Below, one piece after another: positions 46,891 to 58,060 of a stretch of DNA of 64,000 nt. Source of the DNA: Blastobasis lacticolella. Taxonomy: Eukaryota; Arthropoda; Insecta; Lepidoptera; Blastobasidae. The notes under the pieces are model-generated. The model was not told the DNA's origin. It saw nothing but the letters and a program-made list of their open reading frames with translations, and ran no database searches. Each line of letters starts with the position of its first letter. Within the stretch, counting starts at the first letter, position 1. Where the stretch lies: the NCBI GenBank assembly GCA_905147135.1, contig LR990049.1, positions 16,075,428 through 16,139,427 of the forward strand. The letters run 5' to 3'. A program made the position numbers and the translations under genes.

Positions 46891-47529
46891 CTCTGGCAGC
46901 AAAAAGCAAATGCCACTCCACTGCCAAAGCCACGGTTCCCCAAATCCCCACCCCATGGAGCACTGGAAACCTTACTCACCGGCAGAAACACAATACTATT
47001 TAAAAGAGTATTGTTTAGCTGCTGTATTCTGTGTAGGTGGAGGTACTTCCCCAGTCGGGCGGCTCCAATTCGAACGAGATACCCCGCTTTGCCCTACCTC
47101 TCTTAAAAGATTAATAACGTGTAAATTAATCCGTTAACCTATGGAACTCATTGGAGAAACTTACATAAATCATTGGTTGATAAATGTGCCATAACCTTAA
47201 ATTGCAGGAAAGACGTCTATGAAGGTAATATAATAACGTATCTATAATATGTATAATTCCAAATAATATTAGAATTGCGAATGTTTGTGAGGATGGATGG
47301 ATGTTTGTTTGTTACTCTTTCACGAAAAAACTGCTAAACAGATTTTGATGACATTTTGCAGTGTGTAACTAATATACCGTCATAATTCTTATCGAGGCAT
47401 TACCAAATAAACAAATTCAGTCTTTAAAATACCTAATTTCAACCTTGCTTAGTTGCTTAATTTACGCGAATGTAGTCGCAGGCAAAGACAAGTGTACCTA
47501 GATAATTAATAACATTTAAATAATGCAAT

Positions 47530-47760
47530 TGGCTGTGTGGTGTCCGGCAGATTAGAATAGCACCAACCTCTTAAACTCGTGGGTGTCGTAAAAGGCACCT
47601 CAAGTTTTAGAGGCAAAAGCTCTAGAGTCTCTGTAGGCTAGAAAATGGGCAGCAGTGTTTTCAATTGTTATATTATAACACTGCGATCTCCAACCCGCCT
47701 GCCAAGCGTGCCAACGTCCCCTTTCGTTTGAGAGGCCCTGAGTCCTGCAGTCAAAATTAA
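47530..47760 (+). repeat. (TGA)n-tailed repeat (family B)
   Basis: Begins 'ctgtgtggtgtccggcagat' and ends 'gccctgagtcctgcagt'. Next to it is the tail of another retroelement at 47790-47882. Confidence 0.75.
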
Positions 47761-47789
47761 AAAATTATTTATTGATTAGGACATTAAGA

Positions 47790-47882
47790 GGAGATCTTGT
47801 GATCTCATGACATGTGGAGATCTCTGGGGGAGGCCTATGCTCAGCAGTGGGCGTCTTCTGGCTGATATGATGATGATGATGA
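47790..47882 (+). repeat. LINE 3' end with (TGA)n tail
   Basis: 'ggggaggcctatgctcagca' followed by 'gtgggcgtcttctggctga' and a (tga)n run ending near 47882, the characteristic 3' end of a lepidopteran retroelement. Confidence 0.6.
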
Positions 47883-48049
47883 TAGGAGATTAAATATCTC
47901 ATTCAATCGTCAAAAAGGAGGGGGGTAGGAAAGTAGGAAGGAAACACACAGTGACACGCTGACCGCCCTATGGCCGCAGCAAATCCACCCCACGCCAAAC
48001 ACGACCGGACCGTGCTCGTAGAGCCGGATATATTATATAGGTATGTCTA

Positions 48050-48731
48050 GTACATACATACATACATTGGCCTTAAACATCTATTTTAGATTATTTAAAC
48101 AGCGGCATCGTTAGGGGTTTACGTACGACACTTTCTCTAATGACTGTAGAGCCCAACACGAGAAAGACAGACTTGGTTACACAGTGAGCAGACATAAGAA
48201 TGCGCCCTGGATGGTAAGGGATTGTTAGCGCATTTGTGCCGTTTCGCGCGTCTGTCGGCTAGATCTTTAAACCAGGTGTTGTCATGTATGGTCACACCGT
48301 CACCGAAAGTCTTCCGCCAAACGGGGCGGTCCACAGCCAGGCTCTCCCAGCTATTCCAATGGATGCCAAAAGATACCATATCTCGCTTTATGCCGTCCGT
48401 GAAGCGAAGCTTGGGACGTCCCACCGGTCGCTTGGCATTTGCAATCACCCCCAGAAATGGAACTTTCCCGTTGTCGAGGTAAACGGGAAGGTTCCATCCT
48501 GTGCACATGCCCTAGCCAACGGAGACGCCTCTTTTTCAAAAGTGCGGTTATACTAGGCAGCTGCGCAGTTTTCAGAACTTCCTCGTTAGTGATTCGTTCC
48601 CTCCACGTTATTCCCAAAATGTGCCGAAGACAACGCATATGGACGCGTTGAGTTTCCGCTTATGTTTGACATACGACGTCCAGGTATCAGCGCCGTACAA
48701 GAGAATGCTTAAGTCGTACGTATGTATAGTA
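48050..48731 (-). pseudogene. Non-LTR retrotransposon ORF2 C-terminus, split by a transposon
   Basis: The minus strand reads ILLYGADTWTSYVKHKRKLN, RCLRHILGITWRERITNEEV, KKRRLRWLGHVHRM, then GRPKLRFTDGIKRDM and a terminal C2H2-like finger YVCSLCNQVC...H. This is the end of an endonuclease/reverse-transcriptase protein of RTE-like type. At least two frame changes are needed (near 48630 and 48500), so it is dead. An (atgt)n run near 48050-48066 may be its 3' tail. Its 5' continuation appears beyond the mariner element from 50053 (weaker, 'LTLAVV' region). Confidence 0.75.
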
Positions 48732-50052
48732 CAGGGTGTCCAGTGGCAGATTTCAAAGTTTGAACAAACATAGTTTCTGAACGCAACATGTGAGAGGGGC
48801 GCGGGGGGCGTCGTTGAAAGCGCAAGCGCTGCGGATTTTTTAGTAGCCATGGAACAGTGGAGTGGAGAGCACCGCGCTTTTGCTGTCGAGGCGTACATTT
48901 CGAGTGGTTTTTCGCTGTCTGAAGCACGCCGTCGATTTAATTATCATTACGGTATTCGTCGATTGCGTGATGGACCATCGATCAACCTCATTCAGTCATG
49001 GGTAGCAAAGTTCAGAGCTACAGGATCAACATTAAATAGACCCAGACCAGGACCTATACCAACGGTAGCCACGGACGAAAATGTTGAACGTGTTATGGTT
49101 TCTGTCACTGAAAATCCCCGTTTATCACTTCGTGCACGTTCATCGATATTGGGAATTACGAAATCAAGTTTACAGGTTATAATGCGAAAAAAACTCAAGT
49201 TCCATCCGTATAAAATTCAAATCGTTCAAGATTTACACGATTCTGACTTTGCATTAAGAAAATCTTACGCGGAGGAGATGTTGTTGAGATTTCGTACTGC
49301 TACTCGGATGGGTAACATATTCTTTAGTGACGAAGCCCACTTTCACATCGGAGGATATGTGAATAAGCAAAATTTCCGTTACTGGGATGTCCGCAACCCA
49401 AGACAAATGCATCAAGAACCTTTACATAAACCTAAAGTTACAGTCTGGTGTGCAATGTCTGCATCTGCCATCATAGGGCCTTATTTCTTTGAAAACCAAC
49501 GTGGCCAAACTGTAACTGTGAATTCGGAGAGATATACCGAGATGATAAATGACTTTTTTAGACTGGAACTACAGAATAGTCCATACTTCAACCGAAACAC
49601 GTGGTTCCAGCAGGACGGGGCCACAGCTCATACTGCTAATGTGTCTATGAATGCAGTGCGGCAGTTATTTCAAGAAAAAAACATATCCCGAAACGGCACC
49701 ATACCGTGGCCGCCTAGGTCACCAGATTTAAGCCCATGTGACTTTTTCTTATGGGGATACTTAAAATCCGTTGTTTACAAAACAAATCCGAGCACTGCGA
49801 CACAACTTAAAGACAATATTCGAGCCGAAATCAGCAGGATCCCCCAGCCTCTCTGTAAACGCGTTTTTGAAAACATGCGTGCTAGACTCGAAGAGTGTGT
49901 CAGGCTCGATGGCCGCCATTTGGAGAACGTGGTTTTCAAAAAATGAAATCCGCATTTGTTGTTTTTAAATTACAATAAACATACTTTGTATTAGAGGTGT
50001 AGTTTTTTTTTTACAACTTTTCGAACTTTGAAATCTGCCACTGGACACCCTG
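48732..50052 (+). mobile_element. Complete Tc1/mariner-type (DD41D) transposon
   Basis: Exactly 1,321 bp between 29-bp perfect terminal inverted repeats starting cagggtgtccagtggcagat. It is flanked on both sides by TA (48730-48731 and 50053-50054), the target duplication of this superfamily. It contains one intact transposase gene and no other inserts. Element and ends look undamaged, so recent and possibly still mobile. Confidence 0.95.
48849..49946 (+). CDS. Tc1/mariner superfamily transposase, DD41D
   Basis: Intact 365-aa frame with no stops. The N-terminal ~110 residues form helix-turn-helix DNA-binding domains (AFAVEAYISSGFSLSEARRRF; later ATDENVERVM...). The catalytic RNase H-like domain has Asp161 (FSDEAHFH), Asp256 (QQDGATAHT) and Asp298 (SPDLSPCDFFLWG); counting the third residue at the mariner/Tc1-equivalent site gives 41 residues between the last two, so DD41D, as in the rosa/Visitor-type group. 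It cuts and re-joins the element at TA sites. All three acidic residues are present, so activity is plausible. Confidence 0.95.
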   Translation: MEQWSGEHRAFAVEAYISSGFSLSEARRRFNYHYGIRRLRDGPSINLIQSWVAKFRATGSTLNRPRPGPIPTVATDENVERVMVSVTENPRLSLRARSSILGITKSSLQVIMRKKLKFHPYKIQIVQDLHDSDFALRKSYAEEMLLRFRTATRMGNIFFSDEAHFHIGGYVNKQNFRYWDVRNPRQMHQEPLHKPKVTVWCAMSASAIIGPYFFENQRGQTVTVNSERYTEMINDFFRLELQNSPYFNRNTWFQQDGATAHTANVSMNAVRQLFQEKNISRNGTIPWPPRSPDLSPCDFFLWGYLKSVVYKTNPSTATQLKDNIRAEISRIPQPLCKRVFENMRARLEECVRLDGRHLENVVFKK

Positions 50053-50054
50053 TA

Positions 50055-51107
50055 TAATTGAGAAAAACCACCTAAAACTACAGCAAGAGTAAGCCTGTCC
50101 ACCAAGGCAGCATCCGTTCACGAGTATAACGCAGGGCCCAGTTATCGTCCAATTCAACCATAGTTGAGGGAAAAGAGCGACCCGGCCCCCACGCCACCGC
50201 CAGACAGAGTTTTAAGTGAGCGTGCATCACTATATGTAGCCCAGGACTTCGTGCATACATATAAAGTTATTCAATTTGGTATGAATATAGGAAGTAGTAT
50301 GTGGGGATACTACTACGTGGCATGTGTAATTAAACACTTCATGCATTCTGGATATTTAGATAACAAATACCTAGATTTATGCACATTTCTTTAACTTTAA
50401 TAACCCAATACCACCTAAATATTTGGAATGTCAACAATAAACTGACCTTGTGTTATAGAAAAACTTATTGTTAAGGTATATGAAAAATAGTTGGAATATA
50501 TTAAGTAAATGATAAGAATTTTTTTATTAACTAAATTTTATTAATCATAAAACATAGTAGTAGTTAATTTCATTGGGTAGTAGGGTAGGTATTTCGTAGA
50601 GTGACGTTGATACTTTTTTGATAACATGGGTCAACGAAAATTATGTCATCATTTTATTTATAAATAAATAAATAAAATAATTTTTCTCTACAATGACAAA
50701 AATTCGGCTAATGCAATTCAAATTGCTCTAATAGGACTACAGAACAAATGTACGATGTTCGAATTCTAACAAGTGCCTAATAATAAAAATATTAAGAATA
50801 TTTGGCGTTACTAGATCCTACTGTAGAGGTATTCCGTATTTTCACAACGATAAGTAGTATACGTACCTATGGAATTTTCTGTGATATTACTTTACGTAGT
50901 AGTGCGTCACTTTTGCCTTTCTCTATTTGTATTTTTTATTTTTCTGTTTTTTGTTGCGATTTTCATCCCCAAATGTGCCTACTTATGTCAAAAGGTAGCT
51001 ATCGCCAATAACGGTAAGCCAGCGTTCATGCAACGTGCATACGGTAGTTACCCATATCATCCGATTCGTATAGGGTTCTTTTTATTTTTAATCGTAGACG
51101 AAGTCAC
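50055..51107. other. Region without recognised gene
   Basis: The first ~110 nt continue the retrotransposon interrupted by the mariner element. Beyond that I see AT-rich DNA and short open frames without recognised homology. Confidence 0.5.
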
Positions 51108-51285
51108 GCAGTCCCATCTAGCCCCAAACTAAGCAAAGCTTGTAATTGATATACTTTTAAATACATACTTATTATACATAGAGCACCCAGTCCCGTAACG
51201 GAAATTAAAATTTATAATTTCAATTTCTGCCCGGCCAGGAATCAAACCGGCATATTGACCACTGAACCACTCAGGTCAACAATAC
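51108..51285 (-). repeat. tRNA-derived SINE family C
   Basis: 'catctagccccaaactaagc', 'cacccagtcccgtaacgg', 'tttctgcccggcc' and a head 'accactgaaccactcaggt', whose complement starts like a tRNA with an A-box. The B-box region is intact. Confidence 0.75.
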
Positions 51286-51478
51286 GAATAAAACAATTAA
51301 TAATAAAAATAATAGTATATATTTTTATTCATACACATTTTTCCTTAGATTAGATTACTGACCAACACCCTATTTCACATAATACATTGAGGATGTTGAT
51401 TATTATATTGTTTAAATTTTAACGTTACTTTTATATATTTAAATATAGTAAACCTACATGTACGGATAATGCTCTTTT

Positions 51479-52060
51479 GAGCACGCTTTTTGAAGCTACA
51501 AGTCTACAAGTTACCTAATTATCAGTACCTTATAGGGATATAAGCACATGGCTGTGATTACCATCGCTCCTGCATGCCTCCTCTGTTCGTTACAAAGAGT
51601 TGCCTAATCTTTGACTTGATTGTTTGGATAAGAGTGTAATTCTGAAGCTCGAAGTTCAAAATAGCGATGTAGTAATATTGAGAATGTCAATCATCACAAT
51701 GCACAGAATTTCGAAAAATTATGTTTCGAGAATTTCGAAGTTTCACACATAATTTTTCGAAACTCTGATCATCGTGGTGATGAACATCTTCAATCTTAGT
51801 ACATAGCTATTTTGAACTACAAGATTCAGAACTCCACTCTTTGGGTGATCTCAGAAAGTAAGTAGATATTGAATGTTCTACTAATAGGTATTTCACCCCT
51901 AAGTTCTGAAACTGTCAATTTAGATAAAATTAAATTGTCAGTTCGGAACAGTAAATGAAAGCTGGGGAAATAGCACTGTTTGATGTTTTATTAGCTATGT
52001 TTATTTTACTGAAGTTGTAGATTTCGCTTCAGACTTGTAGCTTCTTGGAACGCGGTCTTG
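51479..52060. repeat. Nested inverted-repeat structure (~580 bp)
   Basis: The outer arms near 51479-51514 and 52014-52060 share 'gaagctacaagtct' and its complement. Inside, 51632-51724 and 51747-51839 form 93-nt imperfect arms around a 22-nt loop, ending in the near-perfect 'tttcgaaaaattatgt' / complement. A further small hairpin occupies about 51903-51950. No coding capacity; probably a foldback or MITE composite. Confidence 0.65.
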
Positions 52061-52130
52061 GAAACATCATGAACAATTATGAGCACTTGCAAGCAATACC
52101 TCATACCCCACCTGAACAGTGAGATACAGA

Positions 52131-52307
52131 TTAGTCATCGATAATGGTCTTGAACATGCCAAGCGTTTCTATCCTTGGCAGTCTATCGGTAATTTTATTA
52201 TGATACACGATTAAAACAAATGGATCGTAAACAACGATGCAGTTTTCAAATTTACATTTCGTTCGAATTACACTACCTAAAATGTTATTGTATCTCCAAT
52301 TCTCCAT
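52131..52307 (-). other. Short open frame, possible LRR-like fragment
   Basis: 58 codons plus stop on the minus strand. The text LIVYHNKITDRLPRIETLGM has the spacing of a leucine-rich repeat, but I can find no splice partner and no neighbouring repeats. It may be a gene fragment or chance. Confidence 0.2.
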
Positions 52308-54140
52308 AAACTAATACGTTAAGATACAATATGGTAACCTGTGTAGCACCTCTGATACAAGTTTTGAATGTATAATTCCATTTCTCACACGTTTCGGTTA
52401 AAACGTAAAAATACATTGGTTCATAAAAGAGCTATACTTATTATATCTAAATATAGTCCTTTCATGGACTGTGCGTCCTACCTTCCTATACTAGATTTTA
52501 AATTAGAGTTAACACTAACCTCTTCTAATGCAATTCGCGTACATAATCGAGAGATCAGTGTTAAATACAATATTTCACCTTTAAGTAATATAAATTACAA
52601 ATAACAATCTTGAAAATATACAAAATTAATAAAATTGAGTATTGGGTAAGAAAATACGTAGTCAACTATCGATATCTTGATATTTAAATAATAGCTAGTT
52701 ATTCGTTACCTATTTACAATATTAATGAAAGATGTAAAATACAGAATACCTAATTACATATTTAATGTTTCTGAGATGTGAATTTAATTAGTTATTGCTC
52801 TAGATTCGATTTTTATTGTATGCATTGAATAATATTTCGCAGGTATCGGATGTCTTCATTCGTTTAATAATATCTATATATCCAACCCTGTCTTGACTAG
52901 GATTGACACTTCAAATCATCTTAACAATTAAAAAACGACAATCGATCGGTTTGTCCGTCCACATTGAATGAACAACAAAACTTCGTTAAATATTGGCAGT
53001 GATCGTTTCCATTAACACTTAACCTAAATTGAAAGAAAAAAAGAACTAATTCAATTCTAATTACGTTCTATGTAATATTTGCTTACCTACCATTATCTCA
53101 TATTTTAAATTCTACCTACCTAGATAAAATAAATTTCGTTAGAAATTTATTTTTATTCTTATACAAATTTTATATAAAAATTCTTATTCATACAGCGATT
53201 ATCCATATAACTCTGTACATTATTCAAAAATTTAAAAAGATAAAAAATTTCGGCTAACATAATATTTCAAAATGGAAATTAAAAAATACTACTTAATATA
53301 GGTATATAATTTACAATAATATGAATATTTACAACCACGTAATTATGCATGAAGTATTGACTTAATAGTTACGATTGATGAGATTAGCTTAATGGACTGT
53401 TAAATCTTCATACAATCCCATAACTTACCGGATTAGTTCAAGATACATTTACGTACTCGCATTCATTAAAATCGGGGCGCGAACGTTAAATTTATACAAT
53501 GGACGTCAACTGATTCCTATATGGACGTCACCTTATTCATATACAACCGTAAACTCAAGCATACTGCGCCGTTGAATCTTGAACCAACCCGGTTATAATC
53601 ATGTCAAGTTCTAAGAATGACAGCAGTAGAAATTGGATACTGATCAAAACCAAAAATTCAAAATTCAAAACCTCTTAAAAAAGTACCGGCGCGGTGCCCG
53701 AAACTGTTCTACCAGTCTCCGGTTCCCAGCGGAAGAACTTGCTGGTTTCACAACTTCGTCTTTAACTAAAATTAGAATTTAGTCACACCCACGTTGTCAC
53801 CAATTCAGAAATGTGCAATCCCAGGCTAATCCTTTGACTATTTGGGTGTGTTCTTAAAATTCTCTCCATAATCTTGCGTTATAATTTGCTAGATAATCAA
53901 ATTCGACTTGAATTAGCTAGACGCTCCTCGAATAGTGCAATTAAGGCCATCCATTGCCTAACCTCCTTTAAGTGACAACCTTGAGTAACACTGTCACCCA
54001 ACGAGAAAGAAATCCCTACATGTCACATTGTTACTCAACTGAGACAAAATTTCCCAGAATTCAAACAAAAGATCAGTATGATCAACGGTACTCCTGTCAC
54101 TCTTAGAACGTTCCATGTTAGGTCTGATAGGTATTATTGT
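52308..54140. other. AT-rich region without recognised gene
   Basis: Very AT-rich with many homopolymer runs and no supportable exon. An open frame at 52368-52604 (+) has no recognised homology. Part of it may be the 3' UTR of the minus-strand gene ending at 54141. Confidence 0.5.
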
Positions 54141-54256
54141 TTAGTCCCATTCTCCGATGAACATGTGGCGGGCGTGCGGCGCCGGAGGGGGTGGGAACCC
54201 GCGGCCGGGGAGGGGGAGGCGGCCATACAACGCGTACGGGTCATAGTGCTCTCCAT
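54141..54256 (-). CDS. Alternative terminal exon of the unrecognised gene at 54-57.7 kb
   Basis: A GC-rich 116-nt block behind a good acceptor (54257-54259) encodes GEHYDPYALYGRLPLPGRGF, then a Pro-rich segment, ending MFIGEWD and a stop. Its phase fits two donors: the exon ending at 57614, or a GTGCGT donor inside the next exon at 55523. Either join gives Asp at the junction. The contrast in base composition with the AT-rich flank and the clean frame argue that it is a real exon, but there is no direct proof of use. Confidence 0.6.
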
Positions 54257-54334
54257 CTGTAAGCATACCACCATTAATACTAGCTCTTCACATTGCCGCG
54301 GAAGGCTGTAGAAGCGATTTTTTGTTAAAAACAT

Positions 54335-54460
54335 TATACAACTAAGGTGGCAAACGAGCTTACGGCCTGCCTGATGGTAAGCAGTCACCGCAGCCTATAG
54401 ACGATTGCTATACCAAGAGCATCATCCACACGTTGCCGACCCCGTATAAATCTTTTCACT
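54335..54460 (+). repeat. Family A repeat
   Basis: 'caactaaggtggcaaacgag', 'cctgcctgatggtaagcagt' and 'cacacgttgccgaccccgt'. It lies between the two possible terminal exons. Confidence 0.75.
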
Positions 54461-55422
54461 CCCTCAATTGAGATTTTTCGCCGTTCCAAAATCCACCAGA
54501 TGTCACTATACTAAGACGTATTTTCCTAACGAGAAAATAAAGCCCTGTCAGTAGAACGATATTTTGACAAAGGACATTACTTCTCAATAACGCCACCTGG
54601 TGAATTCTGAATAGACAAATCTTTCCAAACCAGATACGAGCTGAATCGCCCTCTTTTCGCGTGTAGTCTGCGAAGTTGCATCTAGTTTGTCACGTTACCT
54701 AGACGTAAACTCACTAATAAAAAATCGCTTCCATTCCATTCAACGGCAATGTAAATTGAGCCTGCGTCACACAGAAAACCGCGAGCGGACAGCCGCATAG
54801 AGTGTATGTTCTAATCCATTGCGGTTTTAGTACACAGCGGTGCGACGAATGGCCTGAAATGCCAGCAATACAACAAAAGACCGTCCGCGCGTGGCTCCCG
54901 TAAAACACAACGTAAGGTTCGTCACGATGCCAAAGATGCCATGAGTGAGCAGAGGCTACGTCATACAGCAGCGGTCTCTCTCACACGTCCTGGTGTTGTC
55001 TGGTCGTGCACAGGTTTCGAACTTTCCGTAAGGTACACAGACATGCTAGGTGTCTTTAGTGTGAAATGTTACAGAAATACAATAAGGAAAAATTAATAGA
55101 TTTTGAATGGGATTTTAAATGGTGGTTAGAGTGTAGTGAAGGCAATGAGTTTTAGAAATAGAGATAGAGGTTTTAATTGAACAGAAAAGAAAGACGCAGG
55201 AAGAACTAAAAAAAGCAATAAACTTCTAAAGAAGACAAAAGTCCACTGCGTAGACTACGAAGACGCTTTAGGGGGGTGAACCACACAGTGTGCAATGGTG
55301 AGTGCAGCGAACAGGCGTAGTGCTACCAAGCGAAGCGTATGAAAACACAGTTACCGATCTGAGCGAAGAGTCCGCGCCGAGGCGGTGAAAAGAGGTGCAG
55401 GGTTCGAGTAGTAGTTAGTTAA

Positions 55423-57707
55423 CTAGCGAGGCTGCTGGATGAGTAGGGGCCGGACTAGCCGCCGCTGCCTGTCGGGGTAGAATTGTAACATGAGCTTCTC
55501 CTTTTGGGGGCGGTCGTACGCACCGATGCCGCTCTCGTATGAGCGCGCGTGCCATATCGCTGGAGGCATTCCCATGCCGTGGACGTAGGGCGGGATATGT
55601 GGCGGGAAGGGCCCATGGGGGTGGGCCACGCTGAACCGCTTGCTGGGCACCGGGACAGGCTCCTTCAAGGTGAGCCTTTCAGCCATCTGTGGGAGCACGT
55701 GCTTCGCGCCGTTCGCCTTCACGAAGTTGGGCACGCGCGCGCGCAGCCCGCAGTAGTACGGGTCGTCTGGAATGTGGAATGGTTATTTTAGAGAATTTGT
55801 AATTATTTCATTTAGGGGGAGCCTTTTCACCTCCTACTGATAAGTTATATTTTAAATATCTTATTTGATAGATATCTGTGATGCCGTATCTTTTTTGGTA
55901 CTCATAATACTGAGACGGCATCACCGATATCTGGAACTTATCCGTAGTAGGATGGCATTCCAACGAATCATATGAACGAATCCCGAAAACACGAAACATA
56001 GGTGTCTACATAATGTGCAGAACGCATCCAAAGTGCGACCGGCCAAAATAGAGATTGAGTTAGAAATTTTCATCGGTTTAGTGCTCAATATTGAGTATGG
56101 TATAATTAAGTTATTTTTATTAGCCTTTTGTGAGGTGTGCCAGGAGGTACAGGAGTGTACAGGAGGGCGGAGTCAATTGCCCGCATTGCTGCCTCCGCCA
56201 TTTCTGTAGAATCTGTGCCTTCTATATAGAATTTATAATAGCAGATTTATACCTAGATAGAACACCTATTGACATTTCGAAACCATTCCAAAGAGTTGAC
56301 AACACGACCTTCTGAAAAGTGACTAAATCTAGTCTAGCCATCACAATAACACATACCTATCTGTCTTATTTTTCTACAGCGCCGCATAGCTGTGAAACCT
56401 AACCGCCTATCTGTCATGACACCGCACGCGCGCACGTTCCGGCCCGTGTTCCGCATCCTACGCTCCATTCCAAATAGCTAGGGCGCCAAATATCAAGGAT
56501 ATATGCGCCTGCGCCGAAATGCCAGCGGTTGCGACACCGGGGCATTGTCTGGCGGTAACCTCTGCGATGGTGCGTCTGCTAAACGGAACGCGAACGAGGA
56601 CGGGGGTAGGATCGTGTCACTTTACACTAATTACTGTTTATGTAAAAGGATTTTTTTTGTAACATAATTAGTAATTCTTTTTGTAAATTACGCCTGCTTG
56701 TACTACAAGAAAGGTAGTAAAATTTATTAAAGTACCTACTAAAAAAGAACTACTACTTAAATCAAAGTTATGTTTGTTGGTGTGTTTCTTTAGTGGATTA
56801 CAATTTGAAATACCTTATTAAAAACTTAATTTGATTTGAATTATATCTGGTGTGTAGGTACGAATTTGGGAGGCAAAGTGACTTTGTGAAAGCAGAACTT
56901 GTACTTCGTAATACACAAATTGGTAAAGGTTCCCATAATTATAACCAATAGATATTTCTCTTAAAGTACAATTATCATAATCTAAAAGTTGAATACCACA
57001 GAAGCATTACCCTCAAAGAAAGCCACCACAAAACGTTCGCGGTCGATTGTCCGTGCTCCGTATGCAAAACAAAACAAAATCAGTATTGGCTCCTTCATAA
57101 TGACCAAACTTGACCAAACAGAGGCCGCCATGGCTGACTTTTCAATGTAAGTGTCCACAGTTTAAAAATACTATTATGGCCCATCGTGTAGTCAGCATTC
57201 TAGTTCCCGATCGGGAGCCAAAGAATTTATGAGATTTACCGACATAATTAATGCCATATTGTTTGCTTTTTACATTTTTTTTGGGGTTCCACCTTATTGT
57301 ATTCGCCATTATCGAGCTTTCCAGAGAATGGCATTAGGGCATCTACTAAATTTTAATTAAACAGACTAGATTTACTTTGCTCTTTACTCTTCAGAGGTAC
57401 TGGAAGAATAGAATGTTTAAATATAATCTTTTATTTGTTATTTCTTTGTTATATTCATGTCTAATCAGTCAAATCACGCATATCTAGAAAAGACATACAT
57501 GGGTGTTATTTGGATTTTATTAATACGCAAAACATATGGAAGTATCTACACTTAGCCTGCATAAGTGAAATGTTGTTTCTGGAAGCATCTCAAATAATCT
57601 AGACGAAACTCACCGTATTTCTTGTTATCTTTGCCCTTGTCCGATTTCCCACGCGGGAACTGTGTCGGCACCCGGCCGCCGTTCTCCTCGATGTCATCGT
57701 AGTCCGG
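55423..57707 (-). CDS. 3' exons of an unrecognised protein-coding gene
   Basis: Exon 57614-57707 (phase 0 acceptor, GT donor) encodes PDYDDIEENGGRVPTQFPRG and a Lys-rich stretch. It joins in frame to 55423-55766, which starts DPYYCGLRARVPNFVK, continues through a Pro/His-rich segment, and ends at a stop at 55423. A donor at 55523 would instead end that exon at 55524 and join the exon at 54141-54256. No transmembrane segment or known domain is visible in this part. The acidic, then basic, then Pro-rich composition would fit the cytoplasmic tail of a membrane protein, but that is a guess. I do not recognise the family. The 5' exons must lie above 57707 and probably beyond the window. Confidence 0.7.
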
Positions 57708-57934
57708 CTGTGGAAGGAAAAATTCGGGATAAGTTTTATCGTGAACACAGTGAAATACAGCAATAATGATTGAAAATGAATAAAGGATAAATTGTATCAA
57801 TTCATTAGTAATTATATCAGGTGTTAGCACTCTGTCAAGCCTGAGAAGTCCGCCTGGGTAAGCATCAGCGCCTTATCTATTCCTGCCGTCAAGCAACAAA
57901 CAAGCGTTGTGTTCTGGTTTGAAGGATATGGTAG

Positions 57935-58060
57935 TTCTCACAAGGACAACGCACCTGCGGTTCTGCATTTTTGTTGCCTGCAACCTTTATATACGCATAA
58001 ATCATAAATGTTATGGGCGACAGGTACCACTTGCCAACAGGTGAGCTGTCTGCTGCATAG
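57935..58060 (+). repeat. Dispersed repeat (family H)
   Basis: Second copy of the repeat at 16380-16510: 'ggacaacgcacctgcggttc', 'tgcatttttgttgcctgca' and 'caggtgagctgtctgct'. Confidence 0.6.

Noticed and set aside
49680..49745. Reading the transposase as DD36D
   Set aside because: Asp293 in SPDLSP corresponds to the conserved non-catalytic Asp; the position equivalent to the third catalytic residue in mariner and Tc1 is Asp298, giving DD41D.
55261..55422. Possible further coding extension below the stop at 55423
   Set aside because: In-frame stop and loss of coding character; more likely 3' UTR or intron.
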